Source: Lentisphaerota bacterium
Lineage (GTDB): Bacteria; Verrucomicrobiota; Kiritimatiellia; UBA8416; JAIOPI01
DNA: 64,000 bases
Assembly (NCBI GenBank): GCA_021413965.1
Contig: JAIOPI010000027.1
Location: 62,001 to 126,000 of the forward strand
Direction of reading: 5' to 3'
The notes beneath the pieces were generated by a model, which was given only the letters and a program-made list of their open reading frames with translations, was not told where the DNA came from and did no database searches. Numbering within the stretch: position 1 is the stretch's first letter; each line of letters starts with the position of its first letter. Of this stretch, positions 17,941-27,033 are shown piece after piece. A program made the translations under genes and the position numbers.

Positions 17941-19716
17941 ATGACGGTTTCACATGGTCCCGCCCGTGAGTGCTGGATTTTGATCGGGCTCTTGGTGCTC
18001 ACCTTCGCCCTGCGACTGGCCCTGCTCAATCAGTATGTGGAGAGCCCCTACTTCCTGCCGCTCGGGTGGGATCCGCGTGCCTATGACCTGTGGGCCCAGG
18101 CGATCGCTGCCGGGCACTGGACCGACGGCCAGGCGTTTCATCAACCGCCCTTGTTTCCCTTCCTGCTGGCGGGGTTCTATGCCGTCGTGGGACGCGACTT
18201 CTACGTGATCTTCCTGCTGCAGGGCGTGTGCGGCGCCCTGAGCGCCATGCTGCTGTACGTGCTGGGGCGCGACGTGTTTCGTGACCGGCGCGTGGGGATC
18301 TTGGCGGCGCTGGGCTGGTGCTTTCATGGACTCGGTGCCTTCTACACGCTCAAGCTGCTCTCCGAGACGTCGTTCATCCTGCTCTCCCTGGTGCTCGTGT
18401 GGGCGCTCTATCGCGCCACGGCGCGGGCCACGCCGTGGCGCTGGCTTGGCGCCGGACTCCTCCTGGGATTGAGCGTGGCCATGAAGCCGAACATGATCCT
18501 GTTCCTCCCCCTGGCGGTCCTGCATCGCGTGCTGAGTGGCGCCGGCCCCCGCCTGCGGCGCTGGCGCGATGCCGTGCTCTGCGTCGCCGCCACGATCGCC
18601 GTGATCCTTCCGATCCTGCTGTACAACCGATCGGCGGAGGGGGAGTGGGTGTTCATCTCGTGGAATGGCGGCGGGAATCTCTATTCGGGCAACAACCTGC
18701 AGGCGCAGGGGCTGCCGGAGCCGCTGCCGGGCGTGTCGCAGGACCGGTTGTGGCGCCCGATCGATGAGCGGCGCGTGGTGGGACGGGCGCTCGGCGTGCC
18801 CGCGCCCCGGGCCGGTCAGATAGTGGGCTACTGGTCGGGTCTCGCGCGGGCCTACATGCGCGAGCATCCGGGATCCTTTGCCCTCTTGTTGGTGCAGAAG
18901 TTGCGGCTGGCGCTTTCCGGTATGGAAAATTTTCACATGTACTGGCTGGCGCACGAACGGGAGCGCTTCACGCCCCTGCTGGCGCTGTTCCCGGTCACCT
19001 TCTACCAGATCCTGCCGCTGTCGCTGGTGGGGCTGCTCGCGACCTTGCCGCGATGGCGGCGGTACCTGCTGCTCTATGGCGTCATTGCCGTGACCTTCGC
19101 CACGCTGCTGATTTTCTACGTACTGACGCGCTTCCGCGTGCCCGCCGAACCCTTTCTGCTCCTCTTTGCCGCGTATGCCCTGGTTCGCCTGTGGCCGTGG
19201 ACCGGGCCGGAGGCCGACATGCCGGATGTCATGGATGTAACCGATGCTGCTTCCGCCGTCGGCTCATCCCGGGAATCCGCGGCAACCCCGACGCCGGCGG
19301 CGGTTCCGCGCGCGCGGCTCCTGGGGCTGCTGGCGGTGTTCGCGCTTTGTTCGGCGATGATGTACGCCGAGGACCGCGACCGCTTTCCCGGGCGGGCGGG
19401 CATCGTGGAGTTCAATCTTGCCGAGTTGCTGTTCGACCAGGGCAAGTTGACCGAGGCGGAGCAGGCGTACACGGCCGCGACCCTGCTGAATCCGCATGAC
19501 TTCTACCCGGCGCTGGGCGTCTGCAAATTGCTGCTGGTCCGGCACGGGCTGCCGGCGGCGCTGCGGGCGTACACCGTTTTCTATCCCTATATGAACGAGG
19601 ATCTGCGTCGCGATTTTCTGCGGGACGAGACCCTCGCCGCCATGTGGCCCGGCATTGAGCGGATCAACGCGGCCATGAGCCAGCGCGCCGCCGCGGATTC
19701 CCGGAGAATGGATTGA
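17941..19716 (+). CDS. GT39-like membrane glycosyltransferase with C-terminal TPR-like tail
   Basis: A 591-residue integral membrane protein of the PMT/ArnT (GT39-type) superfamily, which moves sugars from polyprenyl phosphates on the outer face of the membrane. About ten hydrophobic helices cover residues 10-410. The first loop holds a WDPRAYDLWAQAI segment with the acidic residue typical of this fold, and HQPPLFPFLLAGFY follows. The last 120 residues form a soluble helical tail (ELLFDQGKLTEAEQAYTAA) resembling a tetratricopeptide repeat. The ATG at 17941 gives the first membrane helix directly; an upstream in-frame TTG at 17899 is less likely. It precedes the heparinase-like gene by 31 bases on the same strand. 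Confidence 0.8.
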   Translation: MTVSHGPARECWILIGLLVLTFALRLALLNQYVESPYFLPLGWDPRAYDLWAQAIAAGHWTDGQAFHQPPLFPFLLAGFYAVVGRDFYVIFLLQGVCGALSAMLLYVLGRDVFRDRRVGILAALGWCFHGLGAFYTLKLLSETSFILLSLVLVWALYRATARATPWRWLGAGLLLGLSVAMKPNMILFLPLAVLHRVLSGAGPRLRRWRDAVLCVAATIAVILPILLYNRSAEGEWVFISWNGGGNLYSGNNLQAQGLPEPLPGVSQDRLWRPIDERRVVGRALGVPAPRAGQIVGYWSGLARAYMREHPGSFALLLVQKLRLALSGMENFHMYWLAHERERFTPLLALFPVTFYQILPLSLVGLLATLPRWRRYLLLYGVIAVTFATLLIFYVLTRFRVPAEPFLLLFAAYALVRLWPWTGPEADMPDVMDVTDAASAVGSSRESAATPTPAAVPRARLLGLLAVFALCSAMMYAEDRDRFPGRAGIVEFNLAELLFDQGKLTEAEQAYTAATLLNPHDFYPALGVCKLLLVRHGLPAALRAYTVFYPYMNEDLRRDFLRDETLAAMWPGIERINAAMSQRAAADSRRMD

Positions 19717-19747
19717 CGACGGCGGGGACGCGTGCCACAAACGCCTC

Positions 19748-21721
19748 GTGCATGTCTCTCCGACAGGTTTGGGAACATCGAGCGGGTTATGGTTGGGGCT
19801 GCTTGCGGGGATGGCTCTCCTGGTGACGACGGGACATAGCGCAGGGACCTCGGAAGACGCGATCGCCGCGGAACTTGTGGCCCGCGCGGCCGTCGCCCAG
19901 CCCTCCCACCCGCGCCTCCTCGTGACCGCCGACACCTGGAGGACCCTACGCCTGCGCACCGCATCCGATGCCCGCCTGCAGCGCGCCGCGGCGGCGGTGC
20001 AGCGGGCGGCTGATGCGTGCCTGACGGCCCCGCCGCTGACGCGCGAAGTGATCGGGATCCGGCTTCTGCATGTCTCTCGCGAGGCGCTGCACCGCACGCT
20101 CACGCTGGCCATGGCGTATCACCTGACTGGCGACGACCGATACGCCCACCGCGCCGCGCGGGACCTGCTGGAGGTCTGCGCTTTCACGGATTGGAATCCC
20201 AGTCACTTCCTTGACGTTGGGGAGATGACCCTGGCCGTGGCGATCGGCTACGACTGGCTGTATGCACAACTATCGGAGCCTGAGCGTGCGGTCCTGCGTC
20301 GCGCGATCCTGGACAAGGGCTTTGCGCCGTCCTGGACGCCTGGCCTGTGGTGGGTGCGCGCGGAGAACAACTGGAATCAAGTGTGTCACGGCGGGTTGGC
20401 GGCTGGCGCGATCGCCTTGCTGTCCGAGGAGCCCGAGCAGGCCCGGCGCATCCTTGCGCGGGCGATTGCCTGCGTTCCCGTGGCCATGCAGGCCGGGTAT
20501 GCGCCCGATGGGGCCTACCCGGAAGGCGCGATTTACTGGGAGTACGGCAGCACCTTCAATGTGCTGCTGGTGGCGATGCTCGAACAGGCGTTTGGTTTCG
20601 ATTTCGGCCTCGGGGCGCAGCCCGAGTTCATGGCCTCCGCCGACTACGTGTGTCATGTCACGGGGCCGGACGGCGGCGCGTTCAACTATGCCGACAGCGT
20701 GAGCACCCGCCCCTTTGTGCCGCTGGCCCTGTTCTGGTTCGCGCAGCGGCTGGGGCGTCCCGAGCTGGTGGCCGTGCAACGTCGCCTGCTGGATGCCGAC
20801 ATGGACCGCCTCGCGCTCACGGACCGGTGCTTCCCGCTGCTGTTGCTTTGGCTTCAGGATGAAACCGCATGGACCGTGTCTCAGGCCCTGCCGCTCGACT
20901 GGAGCGGCGGCGGACTCAAGCCCGTCGCCATGCACCGCAGCGACTGGTCGTCGCGCGCATGCTATGCCGCGATCGTGGCGGGAACGCCGGGCAGCAGTCA
21001 CGGCCACATGGATCTGGGCGGGTTTTGCTTTGCGGCGGATGGCGTGCGGTGGGCGCTCGACCTGGGCATGCAGGATTACAACCGCCTCGAGAAGATGAAC
21101 CTGAAGCTGTGGGATCGCACGCAGTCGGGCGACCGGTGGAAGATTTTCCGGTACGCCACGCAGGGGCACAACACGCTGACGATTGATGGGGTGGACCAGC
21201 GGGTCGACGGGGTGGCCACGATCGTGCGGCACGACACCAACGCGATGGCGCCGTTCACGGTGGTGGATATGAGCCCGGCCTATCGCGGGCAGGCCCGCCG
21301 GGTGATCCGCGGCATGCGGCTGTGCGGGCGCGCGCATCTGCTCGTGGCGGACGACCTGGACGGACTCCGGCCCGGCGCCGCCGTGCGTTGGGCGATGAAC
21401 ACGCGCGCCACGGTGAAGCTGGTGGCGTCGGACCGGGCGGAGCTGGCACAGGACGGCCAGCGATTGGTGGCGCGATTACTGGCGCCGGCCGGGGCGGGGT
21501 GGGCCGTTCAGGATGTCTCCAGGCCCGTGCAGGCGTGGGATGAACCGAATCCCGGGGTCTCGCAGCTGCTGTGCACCGTCCCGGCGCCCGCCGATGGGCA
21601 GCTGCGGATCCGCGTGCTGCTCGACACCGGAGATGCCCGCGTCGATGAAGAGGCTGTCGCCGCCTGGCCTTCTGTGATGGATTGGATTGGCGGGCGTTGC
21701 CCCGCACAAGGAGGTCTATGA
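19748..21721 (+). CDS. Exported heparinase II/III-like protein
   Basis: A 657-residue protein with a signal-peptide-like start (LWLGLLAGMALLVTTGHSA), an alpha/alpha-toroid region (about 45-370: HPRLLVTADTW, YDWLYAQLSEPER, NNWNQVCHGG, GYAPDGAYPEGAIYWEYG) and a C-terminal beta-sandwich beginning near the SSHGHMDLGGF segment. This is the layout of heparinase II/III-type lyases, which cleave uronic-acid-containing polysaccharides. The Tyr/His residues in YWEYG and SHGHMD are candidates for catalysis. The start codon is a GTG at 19748 with a poor ribosome site, so it is uncertain. The stop overlaps the next start (ATGA), which means tight translational coupling. Confidence 0.8.
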   Translation: MHVSPTGLGTSSGLWLGLLAGMALLVTTGHSAGTSEDAIAAELVARAAVAQPSHPRLLVTADTWRTLRLRTASDARLQRAAAAVQRAADACLTAPPLTREVIGIRLLHVSREALHRTLTLAMAYHLTGDDRYAHRAARDLLEVCAFTDWNPSHFLDVGEMTLAVAIGYDWLYAQLSEPERAVLRRAILDKGFAPSWTPGLWWVRAENNWNQVCHGGLAAGAIALLSEEPEQARRILARAIACVPVAMQAGYAPDGAYPEGAIYWEYGSTFNVLLVAMLEQAFGFDFGLGAQPEFMASADYVCHVTGPDGGAFNYADSVSTRPFVPLALFWFAQRLGRPELVAVQRRLLDADMDRLALTDRCFPLLLLWLQDETAWTVSQALPLDWSGGGLKPVAMHRSDWSSRACYAAIVAGTPGSSHGHMDLGGFCFAADGVRWALDLGMQDYNRLEKMNLKLWDRTQSGDRWKIFRYATQGHNTLTIDGVDQRVDGVATIVRHDTNAMAPFTVVDMSPAYRGQARRVIRGMRLCGRAHLLVADDLDGLRPGAAVRWAMNTRATVKLVASDRAELAQDGQRLVARLLAPAGAGWAVQDVSRPVQAWDEPNPGVSQLLCTVPAPADGQLRIRVLLDTGDARVDEEAVAAWPSVMDWIGGRCPAQGGL

Positions 21722-23739
21722 CTCGGAAAGAACCTGCACGGTCCGCCGCTGCTCGCTTGACGCTCTCGTGGCGTATCGGTCTGCCGCATTGGGAAACGGA
21801 CGACGCGTTTGGGCAGGTGCTGAAACTGCTGATCGGTCGGCGGGCCGTCGTGGACGAAGTCGCGCTGTTTGAAACCATCACCCATCATCTTTACATTCCC
21901 CTCGATGTGTATGCGCGCCGGATGGAACTGGCGGCGCAGCGGCTCGACGCCTTTCGTCGCGCGGGGATATCATCGGTCGGCATCAATGTGCTCTGCACGA
22001 TCGGCCACCTGAATGAAGCCTGGTCCTACATGCCCCCGTTGCCCTTTCAAGCCATGGTCGGCCATGACGGTGCGGTATCCACCTCCTGCGCCTGTCCGAA
22101 CACGGCGGAGATGCGAGCATATGTGCGCGCGAAGTACGCCCTGGTCGCCCGCGCCCGGCCGGATTTTATCTGGGTCGACGACGACATCCGCATGCACGAG
22201 CACGGCGTACAGTGGGGCTGTTACTGTCCGACCTGCCTGGCGCTGTTCGCGAAGGCGGCGGGGACGGCCTTTTCCCGCGAGGAGCTGGTCAAGGCCTTCA
22301 ACGAGCCGGCCGCCGGCCGCCTGCGCCGGCTATGGGTCGAGCAGAACGTCTCATCCATCGAGTCCCTGCTGGCCGAGGTTGCCTCGGCAGTCCAGGCCGT
22401 CAATCCGCGCATCGCGACCGGGTTGATGACCGCCGGGCCGGCCTGGACCACGTACTCCGGGCAGGCGTTTGACCGCTGGTTCACGGCGTTACGCGCCACC
22501 AAGGCGCGGCCTGGCGGTGGATTTTACGATGATGTGCAGCCCTTGCGGATGTTTCACAAGGCCATTGAATGCGGCCGGCAGCGGGTGGCCCTGCCGGAAG
22601 CGGTCGCCGATGTGCAGTACGAGCTGGAAAACTTTCCCTACCAGCGCCTGAAGAAATCCACGTCCACGATCATCAATGAGTGCAGCCTGGCCCTGGCGTA
22701 TGGGTTGAACGGGGTGGCCTTCAACATGCTGGGCGTGCCGACGGCGCTGGACGATGTTCGGCCCTGGGTGGATGCGATTCCGGCGGCGCGTCCGCTGTGG
22801 GAGCAGTGGGTGGCGCACGCGGCGGGCTTGCCGACGGCGGGACTGTGGCCGGCCTGGAGCCGGCACCTGACGGCGCGGCGGGCCGTGCATCCGGGCGAAG
22901 ATTGGCTGACGTCGCCTGCGGCCTACGATATTCAGCGCCCGCGCCTGCTTGGCGAAATTGGGCTGCCGCTTGCGGCTGATGCGCCGGGATGCGGGACGGT
23001 ATTGAGCGGACGGATCGCCGAGTGTTTCAATGACGAGGAGCTCACGGCCATGCTGTCCGGCGGGGTGCTGATGGATTCCACCGCGCTGAAGGTGCTGACC
23101 GTGCGCGGGCTGGGGCACCTGACCGGCGTGCGGATCGCCCGGGAGCTGGACAACGGCATGATGGAGCGTTTCACCGCGGACAAGCTGAACGGAGGGGCGG
23201 CCGGCAGCCTGCGTGACGCGCGCATCGAGTTCTGGGGCGATGCCAAGGGGATGGCGGATGTCCTTGAGCCGCTGGCGCCGGACGTCCGCCTGCTGGCGGA
23301 ATTGGAGGACTACTTCTACCGGCCGCAAGGCGCGTGCGCGACGGCGTACGAGAACACCCTTGGCGGGCGGGTGGTGGTCATGGGGTACGCGCCGTGGATG
23401 TTCCTGCAGTCGGTGGGCAAGCGGCTCCAGTTGCAGAACGTGGCCGACTGGATCAGCCGCGGGCGCATGCCGGTTCGGGTGGACGAGGCGGTTCCGCTGG
23501 TGTCGGTGGTGCGCCTGTCCGCCAACCGCCGCCGGGCCGCCGTGATGCTGGTCAATGCGGGGTTCGACGTGATTCGGTCGGCCACCGTGCACCTGCGGGT
23601 GAGCGGCAGACGGGCGCGTGAGCTGGAGGTGGGCGCGCGGCCCCGCGTGCGGCCGCTGACGCCTGAGAAAGGGGGGAGCCGGCTCATCCTTCGCCAGCTT
23701 GCCCCGTGGAGCCTGCGGGTGGTCCTGGTGGGGGACTGA
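21718..23739 (+). CDS. Putative TIM-barrel glycosidase-like protein, family not certain
   Basis: A 673-residue protein without a clear signal peptide. The N-terminal half looks like a glycosidase TIM barrel: YIPLDVYARRMELAA, SVGINVLCTIGHL, DFIWVDDDIRMHEHG (a strand ending in acidic residues), then a CYCPTC pair, and GGGFYDDVQPL. The C-terminal half has a Rossmann-like region (residues about 400-560, with LTGVRIARELDNG) similar to the trimerisation domain of GH42-like proteins, then a small beta-rich tail. No family can be named with certainty. AAGGAGG lies 4 bases before the ATG, which overlaps the heparinase-like stop by 4 bases, so the two probably act on the same polysaccharide. Confidence 0.65.
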   Translation: MTRKEPARSAAARLTLSWRIGLPHWETDDAFGQVLKLLIGRRAVVDEVALFETITHHLYIPLDVYARRMELAAQRLDAFRRAGISSVGINVLCTIGHLNEAWSYMPPLPFQAMVGHDGAVSTSCACPNTAEMRAYVRAKYALVARARPDFIWVDDDIRMHEHGVQWGCYCPTCLALFAKAAGTAFSREELVKAFNEPAAGRLRRLWVEQNVSSIESLLAEVASAVQAVNPRIATGLMTAGPAWTTYSGQAFDRWFTALRATKARPGGGFYDDVQPLRMFHKAIECGRQRVALPEAVADVQYELENFPYQRLKKSTSTIINECSLALAYGLNGVAFNMLGVPTALDDVRPWVDAIPAARPLWEQWVAHAAGLPTAGLWPAWSRHLTARRAVHPGEDWLTSPAAYDIQRPRLLGEIGLPLAADAPGCGTVLSGRIAECFNDEELTAMLSGGVLMDSTALKVLTVRGLGHLTGVRIARELDNGMMERFTADKLNGGAAGSLRDARIEFWGDAKGMADVLEPLAPDVRLLAELEDYFYRPQGACATAYENTLGGRVVVMGYAPWMFLQSVGKRLQLQNVADWISRGRMPVRVDEAVPLVSVVRLSANRRRAAVMLVNAGFDVIRSATVHLRVSGRRARELEVGARPRVRPLTPEKGGSRLILRQLAPWSLRVVLVGD

Positions 23740-23747
23740 AATCGCGG

Positions 23748-23775
23748 TTGACTTGAGGCCTGAAGTCGGTACTAT
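23748..23775 (+). promoter_or_regulatory. Sigma-70-type promoter for rpmB-rpmG
   Basis: TTGACT at 23748-23753, a 16-base spacer and TACTAT at 23770-23775 fit a housekeeping promoter. It lies about 50 bases before the rpmB start and 8 bases after the previous stop. Confidence 0.6.
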
Positions 23776-23827
23776 ACGCGGTTCGCATGCTACAGAGAGT
23801 GTGAGGGACGGAACACGGAGGCGAGCA

Positions 23828-24088
23828 GTGGCCAAGATCAATACACGGGGAAATCGGGCGGCGCAGACAGGCAATCGCATCACGCGCCGGGGATTGCCCA
23901 AGAAATCGGGCGGTATCGGTTTGCACGTGACTGGCAAGGCCCGTCGCCGGTTCAAGAGCAATATGCAGAAGCGCAAGGTGCGTTTTTCGGACGGCACGGT
24001 CCGGCGCATGTGGGTGCGCGTGCGGGATCTCAAGTCGGGCCTGTACGACAACCCGAACAAGAAGGATTTCGCCAAGGTGAAAGCCTGA
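23828..24088 (+). CDS. rpmB: 50S ribosomal protein L28
   Basis: The 86-residue basic protein matches L28 in its core: GNRITRRGLPKKSGGIGLHV followed by TGKARRRFKSNMQKRKV. The zinc-binding cysteine near the N-terminus of many L28 proteins is absent (a cysteine-free form). The glycine-rich insert KKSGGIGLHVTG is unlike the proteobacterial form and points to the PVC group. The GTG start at 23828 follows GGAGG at 6 bases. rpmG follows after 20 bases, the classic L28-L33 pairing. Confidence 0.9.
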   Translation: MAKINTRGNRAAQTGNRITRRGLPKKSGGIGLHVTGKARRRFKSNMQKRKVRFSDGTVRRMWVRVRDLKSGLYDNPNKKDFAKVKA

Positions 24089-24108
24089 ACTGGCGATAGG
24101 GGGAACAC

Positions 24109-24270
24109 ATGCCCAGAGAATTGATTCGGATGGTATCGACGGCGGGCACGGGCTCGTTTTACACCACGACGAAGACCACCAAGGGTGGCGTCACGGGTAA
24201 ACTCGAGATGAAGCGCTACGATGCCAAGGCGCGCAAGCACGTCGCTTTCAAAGAAGCGAAGATGAAGTAA
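24109..24270 (+). CDS. rpmG: 50S ribosomal protein L33
   Basis: A 53-residue gene that begins [18 protein letters not shown] and ends [12 protein letters not shown]. The L33 pattern of [17 protein letters not shown] and LEMK-RYD-x-KARKHV is complete. It has no cysteines, so it is the zinc-independent form. The ATG follows AGGGGGAA at 4 bases. A strong terminator starts 35 bases after the stop. Confidence 0.93.
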   Translation: MPRELIRMVSTAGTGSFYTTTKTTKGGVTGKLEMKRYDAKARKHVAFKEAKMK

Positions 24271-24305
24271 CGCGCCGTCCCGGCGGGTTACGTTTCCACT
24301 TACCG

Positions 24306-24340
24306 ACACATCTCCCTTCCGGAGGTGTGTTTGTGTTTTT
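24306..24340 (+). terminator. Rho-independent terminator after rpmG
   Basis: ACACATCTCC pairs with GGAGGTGTGT (one G-U pair) around a 5-base loop and is followed by TTGTGTTTTT. Confidence 0.85.
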
Positions 24341-24437
24341 GGGGGCGTGAAGAGAGGTAAGAACCGCAGGGCCGGTGTTGGTGGACGTGGCGAAGGGAGG
24401 CGTTGCGATCGGCGGACCGCGTCGCATCCGGCCGGCA

Positions 24438-26504
24438 TCAGCCGAAGCCGAGGGCGGTGAGGCCCTGGAAGGTCAGGTAGGCGCCGCCGTAGGCAAGGGC
24501 GCTCATGTAGGAAAACTGCAGGATTGGCCATTTCCAGGAGCCGGTTTCCCGGCGGGTAATCACCTGGGTCGCCATGCACTGCATGGCCAGGATGTAGAAG
24601 ACCAACAGGCTCAGGCTGGAAGCCGTGGTGAAGACCCGGCTGCCATCGCGACGGGTCGCGTTCCGCAGGGTGTCGTACAACCCTTCCCGGTTCTGGGTCG
24701 CGGCATCCTCTCCCACGCCGTAGACAATCGACAGGGTTGAGACAATCACCTCACGGGCTGCAAAGGACGAGATGATGCCAATCCCGATCTGCCAGTCGAA
24801 GCCCAGCGGGCGTACGACGGGCTCGATCAGGTGCCCCAAGCGGCCGGCGAAGGAGTGGGCCAGCGCTTCACGCGCCGCCAGGTCCGCGGCGCGGTGCTCC
24901 AGCATGGCCCCGCCCTCGGCATTGCCGCTGGCGTTCTCCATTTGCGCCTGCGCGGCCAGCGTACTGACTTCAACCGATGGCTCCGTCTTCGGGTAGGTAG
25001 CCAAGGCCCAAAGGATCAGTGAAATCACGAGGATGATTGATCCGGCCTGCTGCACGAAGACCTTGGCGCGATCAAAGGTGTAAAGCAGCAGATTGCGCAG
25101 GCCCGGAATCTTGTAGCCGGGCAATTCCAGCACCAGGGGCTTGGTTTCGCCCCGCAGAATCGTCTTCTTGAAGGCGAATGCCATGATCAGCGCCGCGACG
25201 ATGCCGGACCCATAGGCCGCCGTAAAGACGAGCGCGGCCTTGCCAGGCGACGTGGGAAACAGCAGCGCCGTCACCATGGCGTAGACGGGAATCCGGGCTG
25301 AACAACTCATCAACGGGGCCACGAGGATCGTCACCAGGCGGTCGCGCCGGTCCTTGATGATGCGTGCGGCCATGATGGCCGGGATGGCGCAGGCGTGCGC
25401 GGAAAGCAGGGGCACGAAGGCGGTGCCGGGCAGGCCGACGCGCCGCATGAGCCGGTCCATGACAAAAGCCGCGCGCGCGAGGTACCCGCTGTCCTCAAGA
25501 ATGCCGAGGAAGAAGAACAGGATGCAGATTTGCGGCAGGAAGACGAGAATACCGCCGACACCCCCGATGATGCCATGCACGAGCAGGCTCTGAAAATCCC
25601 CCGGGGGCACGTGGGCAGCCACCAGGTCGCCCGCGCGGGCGAAGAGCCCGTCGATCAGGTCCATGGGCACGGAGGCCACGCTGAAGATCAGGTAAAAGAC
25701 GGACAGCATGACGGCGAGAAAGGAGAGCAGGCCGGCGACGGGGTGCGTCAGCAGGCGATCCAGTTTCTCGGTTCGGCGCCCGGTGGCCACCACGGGGGCC
25801 TTGAGGCAGCGTCCGGCCACGGACTCCGACCAGTTGAAGCGCGATTGAAACTGGGCCGGGCAGGCGCAGGCGGAATCGCACCGGCAGGCGGATCGCGGGA
25901 ACGCCAGCGGAAGCGGTTTGGGGCGGTGACCGGTGACCCAGCGCTCGAGTTCGGCCTTCAGCGTGTCCACGCCGCGCCCGGTCTTGGCCACCATGGGAAT
26001 GACCGGGCAGTGCAGTTCGCGGCTGAGCTTCTGCGCATCAATCTGAATGCCGTGGCGCTCGGCGATGTCGATCATGTTCAGCGCCACGATGACGGGGATT
26101 TCCAGTTCGCGGATCTGGCTGACGAGGAACAAATTGCGCTCAAGGTTGTCGGCGTCGACGATGAGCACGACGCCATCCGGGCGGGGGGCCTCGGGATGCT
26201 TTCCGGTCAGGATGTCGTGCGCAATCTGTTCCTCCGGCGTCACCGCACGCAGGCTGTACATGCCGGGCAAGTCGACGATGGTGATGGCCTTTCCGGCCAC
26301 CCGCAGGTAGCCGAGTTTGCGCTCCACCGTGGTCCCCGGGTAGTTGGCGGTGCGCGAACGCAGCCCCGTGAGCGCATTGAACAACTCCGTCTTGCCGGCG
26401 TTGGGATTGCCCGCCAGCGCCACCACCATGGCGCTGCCATGCTGAGGTTTGTCCTGGCCCGTGACGGCACGGATGGATTTGGCAAGGAGATCAAACTGGA
26501 CCAT
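24438..26504 (-). CDS. feoB: Ferrous iron transporter FeoB with Cys-rich linker
   Basis: FeoB imports Fe(II) across the inner membrane using an N-terminal G-protein domain. G1 is GNPNAGKT (32-39), G3 DLPG (78-81) and G4 NMID (143-146). The membrane domain has two Gate segments, with the conserved Cys in LMSCSARIPVYAM. The length is 688 residues. The spacer between the G-domain and the first membrane helix contains Cys207, 209, 213 and 215 (SACRCDSACACPAQF) plus Cys233, which ordinary FeoB proteins lack; this may bind metal. The start at 26504 overlaps the end of feoA by 14 bases, so they form an operon. Confidence 0.95.
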   Translation of the reverse strand: MVQFDLLAKSIRAVTGQDKPQHGSAMVVALAGNPNAGKTELFNALTGLRSRTANYPGTTVERKLGYLRVAGKAITIVDLPGMYSLRAVTPEEQIAHDILTGKHPEAPRPDGVVLIVDADNLERNLFLVSQIRELEIPVIVALNMIDIAERHGIQIDAQKLSRELHCPVIPMVAKTGRGVDTLKAELERWVTGHRPKPLPLAFPRSACRCDSACACPAQFQSRFNWSESVAGRCLKAPVVATGRRTEKLDRLLTHPVAGLLSFLAVMLSVFYLIFSVASVPMDLIDGLFARAGDLVAAHVPPGDFQSLLVHGIIGGVGGILVFLPQICILFFFLGILEDSGYLARAAFVMDRLMRRVGLPGTAFVPLLSAHACAIPAIMAARIIKDRRDRLVTILVAPLMSCSARIPVYAMVTALLFPTSPGKAALVFTAAYGSGIVAALIMAFAFKKTILRGETKPLVLELPGYKIPGLRNLLLYTFDRAKVFVQQAGSIILVISLILWALATYPKTEPSVEVSTLAAQAQMENASGNAEGGAMLEHRAADLAAREALAHSFAGRLGHLIEPVVRPLGFDWQIGIGIISSFAAREVIVSTLSIVYGVGEDAATQNREGLYDTLRNATRRDGSRVFTTASSLSLLVFYILAMQCMATQVITRRETGSWKWPILQFSYMSALAYGGAYLTFQGLTALGFG

Positions 26505-26775
26505 GGGAAGGCTCGCTTTCGGGGGCTGATGCCGGATTGTCGTCGAGGGGACGCACGGTAACGCGGGCGGCAAGTCGGGCGGAAAGCCCGATGCGGGTTG
26601 CAAAAACTTTCAGAATGAGGGGATCGCCGGCCTTGATGAGTTCCACGGTGCGGCCGGTGCAGACCCCGAGTGACATCAGGCGCTCCGAATCATCATCCGG
26701 CGCTTCGATGTGCTGAATGACGCCAAACTGGTGAGGCAGGAGTTGGTCGAGGCGAAGGTCACCAGGGTCAGTCAT
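26491..26775 (-). CDS. feoA: Ferrous iron transport protein FeoA
   Basis: A 94-residue small SH3-like protein found beside FeoB and thought to modulate its GTPase. The core reads RLDQLLPHQFGVIQHIEAP, then ERLMSLGVCTGRTVELIKAG, DPLILKVFATRIGLSARLAARV. The start at 26775 (MTDPGD) is preferred because the open frame upstream runs through a promoter-like region. Its 3' end overlaps feoB by 14 bases. Confidence 0.92.
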   Translation of the reverse strand: MTDPGDLRLDQLLPHQFGVIQHIEAPDDDSERLMSLGVCTGRTVELIKAGDPLILKVFATRIGLSARLAARVTVRPLDDNPASAPESEPSHGPV

Positions 26776-26805
26776 CGCGATTACAAGCTCCGACCACCGC
26801 CGGCG

Positions 26806-26833
26806 ATATGCATATGATACCGCCGGATGGTAT
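26806..26833. promoter_or_regulatory. Palindromes upstream of feoA
   Basis: ATATGCATAT (26806-26815) is a perfect palindrome, and ATACC (26817-26821) pairs with GGTAT (26829-26833). They lie 31-58 bases before the feoA start, where an iron-responsive operator would be expected. No known Fur or DtxR consensus is matched exactly. Confidence 0.35.
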
Positions 26834-26930
26834 GTGCGAAATGGTCTATGTTTTCTCACGTACGCGGTCCCCCTGACAAGTGCAAACCCTATCGATGCCC
26901 CTGGCCACTCCTTCCTGGATGTGACAGGCA

Positions 26931-26954
26931 TAGCTTGCAACTATTTGATTGCTA
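26931..26954. promoter_or_regulatory. 24-base imperfect palindrome upstream of the flavoprotein operon
   Basis: TAGCTTGCAACT and ATTTGATTGCTA are mirror halves that agree at 8 of 12 positions. The right half covers the proposed -35 element, as an operator for a dimeric repressor would. Confidence 0.4.
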
Positions 26955-26976
26955 TGTCAATCATCCGGATTATTAT
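26949..26976 (+). promoter_or_regulatory. Sigma-70-type promoter for the DUF6662-like operon
   Basis: TTGCTA at 26949-26954, a 16-base spacer and TATTAT at 26971-26976. It is 57 bases before the first start codon. Confidence 0.45.
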
Positions 26977-27033
26977 ACCAACCATATTCGGGGCGAGAAA
27001 GCCCGGCAATGCGAAAATACAGAGGAGAATCCC

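Noticed and set aside
22489..24579. A 696-residue minus-strand frame across the GH-like gene, rpmB and rpmG
   Set aside because: It covers two ribosomal protein genes and an rpmG terminator on the other strand; composition is Arg/Pro-rich, as expected for antisense.
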